A stretch of 64,000 bases of DNA from Glandiceps talaboti. Lineage: Eukaryota; Hemichordata; Enteropneusta; Spengelidae. Of this stretch, positions 54,742-64,000 are shown piece by piece. Under the pieces are notes generated by a model that saw only the letters and a list, made by a program, of their open reading frames with translations, ran no database searches and had not been told where the DNA came from. Numbering within the stretch: position 1 is the first letter of the stretch; the number at the start of each line of letters is the position of its first letter. The stretch spans positions 21,769,503 to 21,833,502 of the forward strand of contig NC_135551.1 in the NCBI RefSeq assembly GCF_964340395.1. Direction: 5' to 3'. The position numbers were made by a program, and so were the translations under genes.

Positions 54742-54870
54742 TGACTGACTGACTGACACGAAAGCACACACACATGTACATTGTACAGGCCAAAAACGGT
54801 GATCTAAGTCACCAACTACAAAATGGACACAACAGCTTGATATAAATACTGTAAATAGTGTGGTTTTATA
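53985..54870. repeat. Inverted duplicate of 41430-42530
   Basis: See the partner entry. It contains (GACA)n/(GACT)n at 54702-54757 and ends next to the start of the 54.9-kb upstream block. Confidence 0.75.
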
Positions 54871-55646
54871 TTAGATAAGGTTGATTTAATTTTCTAAAAA
54901 GTGTTTTTTTAATTAAAATTTATGGTTATAGAGAAAGTTAGTTCAGAACAAAAGAATAAACTTGTGCAATAATAATTATCCTTGTGTATTTGTTTAGATC
55001 GACGGTCATGTACTTCATTCGCATGCAATGGCTACAATAGTTTCATTTGAGCCTACTCTTAAGGTGTCCATTTTCTAACTAGACGTCGGTATGGAGATAA
55101 AACGTGTGCAAACATAATGCAAGGTGTTGTTCTCTCCTGGTCTATGAGAATGCGCTTTATCACGTACGTACTACAAGAGTCAACTTACTCTATTTGCAAA
55201 TGCTCTAAATACTCAATGGAAGGTTATGCTTTTAATGGAAGAGAAACCTCTTTCGTACAACAAATGTTTTCAAAAAGTGTTGCTATGGGAAAATATGAAA
55301 GGGCCATTCGGCTCGTTTACTTGCAAAGCTTCGACTTTCCATGACCCCAGCCGACCACATACTCACCACGCTGTCCCTGATTTGCCCACTTCATGTGAAG
55401 TTACCGTACACGGTCCCTGAACACGGCCAGTCTGGGTACCTGCCATTTCACATGATAAACATTATATCTAGCCATAATTACATGTAACCTAGCTCGACTA
55501 TTCTATCCATCAAATAACAATACTAATTTTTCCATTGTTCATAAATGCTACCGTGTCTATCTATGTCTATAGGCAACGATTTCGACATTTGCATTTTCCA
55601 CCATCGTCTGTGCACGACCAGCAATGGGAAAACATTCAAAATCGAC

Positions 55647-55681
<35 letters not shown>

Positions 55682-56349
55682 CGACGAAAAGCCCATCAGA
55701 ACTGTACACGGCCAGGCCTGTGTTTAAAGACAAAAAATGACACTGAACACAAGCTTATGGCTGTGTGTTTCTTTGATTCAAGTTAAAGACAGGGGGCCAT
55801 GGTTCCAACATAAATTTTCATCCGATAGAAAAGATATTTTTAATAGAGCCAAACCATGTATTTTATTTTACCCATTCGATTTTTAGACATCGAGATTTGT
55901 TATTTTGTTTGTACGAAAGCACAGTCATAGACGAAGATTCTTCTAACAAATGATTTGATGACTTGGGGAAGGCACCCCAGCATGGTAATTATTAGAACTA
56001 AAAATAACTTTTATACAACACTCTCTGGAAGACAATTGATATATACTTTCTGTAGAAAGCATGAAGAGATGAAATTAAGAGATATGACTTCAGTTAAATA
56101 TCTGAAAATGTAAACATTCTAGTACAGTTTATCAAAACTGTAATTGTGGTTCTGCTTTGATCAAAATAATTCATGCAGTGATACTAGCACTAACCAACCT
56201 TCCGCCCATCCAGCAATTTTAATACATCATTGCGACAATAAATGGAAAGAGATGTTGTGCCTGTGTCTTTATCTCTGGCTGGGTGGCTGGCTGGATCGCT
56301 GGTTGGATGGATGGATGGATGGATGGAGGGATGGATGGATGAATGAAAG

Positions 56350-56545
<196 letters not shown>

Positions 56546-57026
56546 TGTACTTTATATTTCTTTAAAATTCGTGTCCCATCACTGTACTTCCTTAGTTTTT
56601 TAAACGTTACAGCAATGATTGAGTTTGCACAGCTTTAGGGGTTGTATGGAATTGAAAAGCCCAGCATTCCAACAAATATCAATAAAATAAAACAGCAACA
56701 ACAACAACAAACAAACGCCCTACATTTAATCTATAGACATGTGTGATTATTAGACACATTAGGGTGAAGAATATGGCATAATATTCCGTAACCCCCCCCC
56801 CCCTCAGGCTTCTCCATATCTTTGGTTGAAGTGGTTTCCACCAGTTTAACCGAAGATATAGAAATGTCTTATCGACATCATATTACACCTTATACCAATA
56901 CACGAGATGAAAATCAATGTCCAAGCCACGTTTAACAAACTGATCAGACTAGATAGAGAAGCCTATAGTTAGTTATATGCATTTCGAAAATTACATACAG
57001 AACAAAAACGGAGATTTTAATGGAAA

Positions 57027-57105
57027 TTTCTTACTGATTTCTAGACAGCCCTCTGCGTTTCTTATACTGTCAAACACAGAAAACTGTCTAGAAATCAGTA
57101 AGAAA
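57027..57105 (+). other. 79-bp hairpin, copy 2 (perfect outer stem)
   Basis: TTTCTTACTGATTTCTAGAC begins an outer stem of 22 perfect pairs with its 3' arm; the inner stem and loop are as in copy 1. This is the least damaged version. Confidence 0.6.
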
Positions 57106-57524
57106 GTGAATGCTAGTTTTTAACACTGATAGGCTGGGATTTTACTCAGTACATATACTTTCTTGACGACTTTTTTTCTTACATGAAGCTTTAACTTTCC
57201 ATGTGAATCAACAAGCTGGCATATACAACACACTTGATAAATTTATTGTGCAATACCTCTTTCAAATTCGCGGGAACCATGCATGTTCCAGTACAGTACT
57301 GTTGACTTAAGCTGTACAGTTGACTGACATCAACAACACTCCCGCTAAGGTACACGTCTCAAAGTGATGGATTGAGGAATCCCGTGTAAGGCATAAATGT
57401 CTCATTATGCTATTTGCCATCAAGATATACCATATTTGCAACTTTCCAAGTTCATTGACATCAATTTCTGATGCATCCAAGTACCCATCTACATATTAAT
57501 AAAACATTATAATAAGTCATAATT

Positions 57525-57835
57525 TATCACGCCTTGTACAGACCATAAGTTACGGCGCAACAATACTAAGTTTATACTACCACAACTCCCTGGGGAGCAT
57601 ACAATTCACCCATTGCAGCCCCTAGATCTATATGTGCATATGATGAAAACAATCACATGCAACCTCTATCCTACTTGGTCCCCAACGGGCATGTAGCCCC
57701 ATGACAGGAGAAACTGGAGTGCTTAGGGAAAACCTTTGCTGTTCGGTAGAGTCAAACAGAAGGACGCTCTGATCTTCTCTACAGTGTTGCAATTTTTTAA
57801 AATCCTTAGTGGGCGCCAACCCAGGATAAACATGT
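57525..57835 (-). repeat. SINE relic, copy 2
   Basis: The duplicate of 5430-5735, with the same long middle segment and missing tail. Confidence 0.4.
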
Positions 57836-60719
57836 CAAACTTGTACAACTGGTAATTTTTTAGAAGTATGTTCCGGACTTGTGGATCTTTTCTATTTTCG
57901 ATTTTTCTTGACTAAAAAACACATCATGACTTGTCCTCGCTAAAGCCACGTGTCTCCAGAGTAACGCTTCGTTGACGCTCATCTCGTAACTGGTCGATTG
58001 GACCGACTACGTACGTTTTCGACAAAACTAAGACGTACTTCACTGTGTTGTGGAATGCGTGAACGTAATAACTGCTTATTTTGTTACATGATGCATCGTC
58101 TTGTGTCGAATCAAACCAACGTAAAATGCGTAAGTAGGAGAAAAAAATCCTAACACGAATATAACTTAAAATACAGAAAGTAATGCTACATTCCGTAAGC
58201 TGGGAAACCACTCAAATCAACACTTCACATTGAGGGAATAAGATATACGTGTAAGTATCACAACACAGTGTCTTCTCAGTCTACATGATCGTACATCAGT
58301 TACAATTCACACTTGCCAATTAATTATCCGGCCGTGGTTTGGACTGTTCGCGAGGAATTCTTGCAGAGGTAAAGTTGGGAATTAAAAGTAGAAAAGGGAG
58401 AGTTAGTCCTTTATTGGCGGCGTGTATACGTAAGTTTACATGAATTCGTGAACATTTCTAAATCATTGAAAATTAAATCTTTAAGTTAGCTATTTGGGTT
58501 AAACCTTATTAACTCTCTTCAGGGTTTCTATGGACTTGATTTGTCTTTGATTTTTGATTAAATATCGGTCTAACTACAGGATAACCTTCCACAGTTGCTA
58601 TAAATGTATATCGAGATGGATTCCACAATAGATCTAGAGAGAAATGTTTATTCGCTAATAAAAAAAACATAGTTGTGGTGATCTGTTTAAAATTGGTGTC
58701 GTGGGCAGTTAACCATCATAATTGTGCCTATTATTATTTTACCTCTGAGTTGCAGTAGATTGCTTTCACCAAGCCCGAGTAGGAACGTTTCTATATACGA
58801 TTTGCCTGTCTACGGGAGCGACTGAGGAACTTCACAAGTCAAAGTGATTTAAGTTACTCATACTCTCCCGTAGGCTAGCAGGCTACTGTGCGCGGCTGTG
58901 GTATCAATTAACTAAAACATTAACAGTGAAGTCCAGGATAACCTTAGAACTAGATGTATTATGTAAGGTAGGTTATGATGTCAGCTCATTTATTTTTTTA
59001 TCTAACGCACTGAATTTTATCTCCAGTATAATACAAAGTCAGTATACAAAGAGACAGACACATTTTATTGATACGTGATACAGCATATCATACGCTCTGT
59101 TGCATGTATTCTGGTTAGCAGAGTTTAAAATCAAAGTATTCATGGATCAAGTGCAGGACTGGGTGTTGCCATTTTTCATGGATACTTCTTTGACGTGTTT
59201 ATTTTTCTTCAGCAACAAATTTGTGATTATTGCATGGAGTGTCCATTTGCTCCAAGGTACGTGGACAGGGAGGCCTGGGGTATTAAGTGAAATAAATCGT
59301 GATCGTTCCCACAAATGCGATACAATGTAATATTTAAAACTTTGTATAAATCTGAATCGTATAATAATCGAAAAATATTGACACACCATCAAAGAACAGA
59401 TAATTTGTATCCCACAGTGATTCATGAAGTCGAACTCATCGGGGATTAAAATCTGTTCGGGTATTACATCAGAAAGATATTAACAACTTGGTTGCACCCT
59501 ATTGTCACCGACTAACACTAGGAATCTTACCCTGTTTTGGTCGGAGCGTACATAGCTGGTACGTAGAAGTGTTAACTCATCGGTTAATTATATGATCGGT
59601 ATATATACTAGAATTTCTCTAATATACCAGGTGTCCTAAAAAGATTGTGCTTTACTGCAAACATGATTCAAAATGAATCAAAACCTCACAAAATATGATT
59701 TTCTATCACAATTTTGAATTTGTAGGGTATGGAACAGTTTTAAGCCAACTCTTGACGCCGCGTAAAGGGGGTGTCCTGAATGTCACCTCATGGCCAACAG
59801 TACATTCGCATTTGGTTCCCACCTCCCTGAGCTCCTCGCGGTATTTCGACGTTCCGATCCCAGCTTTCGGTTACAGTATACATAAATGAAAATGCATAGC
59901 TCTATTTAATGTTTTTAATCATTCCCGTGGGATGGAAGTTTGTGTTTGCTACCCCTCGAAGCTAAAGCAATTTGAATTTTTAGCCGAATTCGATCTTTTG
60001 ACTATAATCTTTCCATCCGCAACCAAATTGACATATATGGGCCCGTTTTACCTATATACACTGGCGCTAAGTCGCATACACACATATACTCGAAATATTG
60101 ATGTATCGTTTCTATTTTACAATGTGCAAAAATTACTGTTAGCTTTCATGTCTTGATCGACAAACGCTCAGTTTACCGTCTTAACTTATTGTCGTCAACT
60201 TCAAGTTACTGTAGTTCTCTCGTACGTACGACACTTCCTTAACCGGACATACAAACACGTATTCGGCAGTGATGTTCGCTGGGATTGGACTGTCCGTACA
60301 ACTACACTTCAACAACCTCACCAAGTAACGATGCCAGTTACCTGTTTTAAAACATCGACCTTGCAATCGGTGTCTTGAAATCGCAACAAACAAATATCTT
60401 TGCAAATGATTTTTCCTTTGAATAGGAGTGCACCATCAAATCTTTGAGAAATGCATCAGCTCCGATCTAGCTGTTGCTTAACTAAATTACCCATGTTAGC
60501 GCCTATTGAAAATTGGATCGTTATGAACAAATTTGACCTTCACAACTCTTTCAAATTGTATTGGCTTCGGCGGAAAATATATGTTAACAGTTATTGCGAG
60601 GAAGAAGACTTTGAACAATTAGTAAAGCTGTCTCTCAAAAAAATGTGTATTTTCAGAATATCGATGATCAGTGCAATGCAAAGCATAGTGCAAACAAACG
60701 AATCGATACACGTGTGTTA

Positions 60720-61290
60720 AAATGTAATGATAAACATAATACATTTACCATAGTGCGACGACTTGAATCAAATCTTCATAGATGATAGCTCAATATTCAA
60801 TATAAACAGGGGAAGAAAATAGTAAAATAAAAAAGACTGTTTCATAAACTACATCCCTGCTAATAGTTTACTGAAATGTTAACACACCCAGCGACGAATG
60901 AGCGCTAAACTTTCATTTCAACGGTAGCTCCATATCGTATACATGCTTTTGATTCAGATTTTAAGCAATGTGTATACAAAAACCTACATACAATATATAC
61001 AACACTAACACCGAGCGTAAGTCATGGTATCAAATAGATTTTTGATGAATTGAAATGTACTCAAGAAATGTCATTGCTATTAGTACAAGTGTTCAACATA
61101 ATTGACAGAAGACATAATATTTCCAAGTCAACGGCACCTAAGTTTATTTTTTCGTTACTGTAACGAACAGCAACGCAGTGCCGTATAATTGTTAAAACTT
61201 CGAACCGTCAGTTGCTCAACTTTTCCATTTAATGTTGTTCTACCTACTAGTAAGTTGTTACTGACAACTCACTGGTTAGTGAGATAAGAC
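60720..61290. other. Sequence private to the gene C copy, no gene recognised
   Basis: It replaces the GA/GACA tract of copy 1. AT-rich, no ends or frames recognised. A short GACG/GACA tract follows at 61298-61340. Confidence 0.4.
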
Positions 61291-61307
61291 AGACCGGTGG
61301 ACGGACG

Positions 61308-61342
<35 letters not shown>

Positions 61343-61509
61343 TTTGCAATATCTAGATCTAGACAGACAGGTATACTGACCTAGAGACACACATAGAGAG
61401 GGAAATGTGAGGAGTTGTCTAGTTTCGGTGATATAAATTTCTCACGATATTCGATGTACTTGTTACAGCATAACAAATCAATCATGTATATGAGCCATAC
61501 CTGTTGATA

Positions 61510-61757
61510 CACGTGCCGTAGCATAGCAACCAAGTAATATGTTTTTATTTGTTCGAGTAAACATACACATTGCCCATGGTTACGACAACGACTGTCCAAT
61601 CATTATCCATCCGTAGAAACATGACATAACTTGTATAGACCAATCAACGTAAACAGTTCCAAGGGACATGCGCAAACAAATCTATAAAGCCACGTGAAGT
61701 TCGTTGATTTGATACCTGCATCTCAGTCGTAGTCGAAGACAGAGGAAGAGACGCAAA
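61510..61757 (+). promoter_or_regulatory. Gene C promoter and 5' UTR
   Basis: TATAAA at 61683-61688 with CACGTG just downstream, an ACCAATCA box near 61641, a TCCAATCATTA box near 61596, and the X-box-like GTAGCATAGCAACC near 61517. All promoter blocks that are partly lost in A or B are intact here, so C may be closest to the ancestral promoter. Confidence 0.55.
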
Positions 61758-63804
61758 ATGAAGTAAGTTTTGATTTTTTTACTCGGAGCTGTTGTGAACG
61801 TCTGTATGTTGTCGAGTTGAAAGTTAGTACTGATAAGTTTTATTCTTGTAAGAGCTACAAAACTACTATGAGTATACTTTCTATTCTTATGTTTTCCGTT
61901 AATAATTTCCCATTTTTGGCGTGTATTTCTACTATGTTAGATAACTTGTCGTTTTAAGATGTATCCATTGATTGATTTTATGTGAGCTCTGGTTGTTTTT
62001 AATTATCTCTGGGGTTTTTGATACATTTTCAATTAGCTTACTTAACGCCGGATTAACTTTTATAATAACTGCTTAACATTTTGAGCCAGAGAACAGTACA
62101 TTTTGAGTTTCGGTAGGCCAACATCATATCGTTCAAATTTCTTTTTGAGCTACCGCCGAGTCGACGGCCCACACCTAGGTTTATCGCAACGGGAGTCGAA
62201 TCACTCAAATCCAACGTCACACGTTGCGACCGTTCACTTTTAGAAACTCTTCTACATTTTCTTCATGTTACAACTTCGTGGCTAAATTGATAACAGTTCG
62301 TTGTGGTTATCTTAGCTACGTTAAAGTTCTGTGCTAAGTTAGGCTATGTATGTACTAGTATAGTTTGATGTAGTTCTGTTAACGAGAAAAGGAGATATGT
62401 AATTCTCTCACAGTTTTTTGGTTTTTTTTATTTATTTGTTTAAAATTATTTTAGTATTGTCGGGTTTCTTTTAATTTTCTTGTCGGTTTGCATTAATATT
62501 TTCTATGCTCATAGGGTTGAGATTATTAAGTTTTGTATATGCCAATTTGGATTTTTTTTTTTTGCATTTTGGTAACTTTAATTTTTTTTCTCTGAATTGA
62601 TAACCAGTCTTGTTTGCTTTGACATCTGTTGTGTGAGTTCCATGAACTACTCCAGAAAACTTTATTCAGAATTAGTTTATTCAAGAGGAGATGTCATTTT
62701 CTATTTTGTGTGAATTGACTATCTTCTTTTTTTTAAATCCTTATTACCCGAAAACCAGCGTTTTCATTTGGGTGATTGCAGATACAGTCTGCATGTAGTG
62801 TTAGTCTATCACATAAATGATTTCTTTCATTTACTGTCTTTCACTCTTCAAAACTGTCATGATAGTAAAGCTATTTGACCCGCGAATACTTTGTCTCAAT
62901 ACTGTTCGAAGATAAAATCAACAGCGACATTCAATCCTGCCTACCCTACGTGTATTTTCTGAAGGCATGTTCAGTGAGTCAAGTATTTATTGTTGGAGAA
63001 TTTACAAAAAACAAGTAATTCTTCTGATAATTCTCTAATTTAGCATATTGATTTGGTTTGTTCGTTAGATGGAGGTGTGTGAACATAATTTTTATTTTGC
63101 TATATGATGTTTAAAACAGTTTCAAAGTATTCCGACGTGAATAAATAACACATCTCATTACTGATTACAAGTTAATCATATTTACTTCTGAGTCAGTACT
63201 TGGCCACACTGTTAAACGAACTGTCGAGATCCGTGAGCCTGGTCACGAGGTTTCAAGTTGAGATAGACACAAAAAAGATAACACGCAACCATCACTTCTA
63301 CAGTGTGGACTCTTTATTTAGTTAATGATATACACAGTAATTACTGCATGACAGAAACAGTTCAGTTGCTGAGTCGAGTTGGCTGATGACCATAGATTTT
63401 TTTTTTGAACTTCAAGGAATTATACCATACATTGTATACATTGTATGTATATTGTATACATTGTATATTGTGCATGCTGTTACTGTTTATATCATCAATG
63501 ACATCGTAATGATAGCGAAGTATAGATAGACACACTGACTGGTTGGTATCTTTTCCTATGACATGTAGAACTTTACTATACATACATTAATTTAGAAGCT
63601 TTGTTCATGTGGTACGCCCTTGTTTGTATATATTCAGGACTTTGCTTTATTTCATGAGATTTTTTACATGTATGTTTATTGGTTTGCTAGCAAGGTTGCT
63701 ATTATGCCTCATAGCTGTTTTACATTTCTTTTGTTATAGGAACTTTTCTTTATTACTCCTAATCGTGGCTGTTCTTGTCTTCAACATATCGATGACAAAC
63801 GCCA
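61758..63804 (+). CDS. Gene C: third paralogue, first two coding exons only (runs off the window)
   Basis: ATGAA at 61758-61762 is followed by donor GTAAGT. Exon 2 (63740-63804, acceptor ttgttatag, donor GTAAGT) encodes NFSLLLLIVAVLVFNISMTNA, giving a 23-residue signal peptide in phase 1, exactly as in gene A. Intron 1 is 1977 bp. Domain exons should lie beyond 64000; none is visible. The reading frame is open and the splice sites intact, so nothing suggests a pseudogene so far. Confidence 0.7.
61763..63739 (+). other. Gene C intron 1, no embedded feature recognised
   Basis: The first ~300 bp still resembles gene A intron 1 (GTAAGTTTTG, AACGTCTG, GTCGAGTT); the rest is diverged or unique. 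A small TGTATACAT repeat lies at 63422-63475. Confidence 0.5.
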
Positions 63805-64000
63805 GTAAGTAGAAATTAAATCAAATTGCAATATTGTCAGCCCGAGTGGTGTTCTGTTTTATTTGCGATGTGATCATTTGTTTTGTTTTGTTTTGTTTTA
63901 GTTGCGGTGTTCGAAAGCATATATTTTAGCGACTTTTAAAATACTTTCAGAGTTTTAGAGTTATAAAAAGAAAAACAAAACAAAACAAACACGGTCTAAT

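Overview
This is animal nuclear DNA: AT-rich, intron-bearing, full of microsatellites, with LINE, SINE and MITE-like relics. It has no operons, bacterial genes or CRISPR arrays. Repeat styles such as the LINE C-terminal Zn-knuckle region and a SINE tail ending in a cgctctataaat-type box suggest a marine invertebrate, but I cannot name the species or phylum.

The only convincing genes are three members of one small family of secreted, probably GPI-anchored proteins. Gene A (+, 9309-14152) is complete: a 5-nt coding first exon, a signal-peptide exon, three symmetric phase 1-1 exons each encoding a ~132-137-residue Thr/Gly-rich four-cysteine domain, a last coding exon with a GPI-type hydrophobic tail, and an intron 6 nt after the stop. 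Gene B (-, 32201-26928) has the same design with two domains. Gene C (+, 61758 onward) shows only the promoter, split start codon and signal-peptide exon before the window ends. A and B are tail to tail, B and C head to head. I know of no family name for the domain; it looks like a small beta-sandwich with two disulfides.

The genes sit in a mosaic of segmental duplications in both orientations. The gene A neighbourhood (about 7.3-17.3 kb) is repeated inverted as the gene B neighbourhood (about 22.4-34.1 kb). The DNA upstream of gene A (3.0-9.3 kb) is repeated directly upstream of gene C (54.9-61.8 kb), and partly at 36.0-38.0 kb (inverted) and 46.4-49.2 kb (direct). The 3' flank of the gene has a third copy at 42.55-44.84 kb without any domain exon. 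A further inverted pair is 41.4-42.5 / 54.0-54.9 kb. Comparing copies exposes events private to one copy: a 1.1-kb TIR element, a ~115-bp insertion, MITE-like elements and microsatellite expansions.

Between the duplications lie two arrays of a higher-order repeat (five ~32-bp monomers starting GGAATGACA, ~155-160 bp per unit) that reverse orientation internally, a ~112-bp minisatellite, and a LINE 3' fragment. A 79-bp hairpin present in three copies shows apparent compensatory changes. Most long open frames in the window are microsatellite or antisense artefacts. All exon boundaries were read by eye from splice signals and conservation between copies; no transcript evidence was available.
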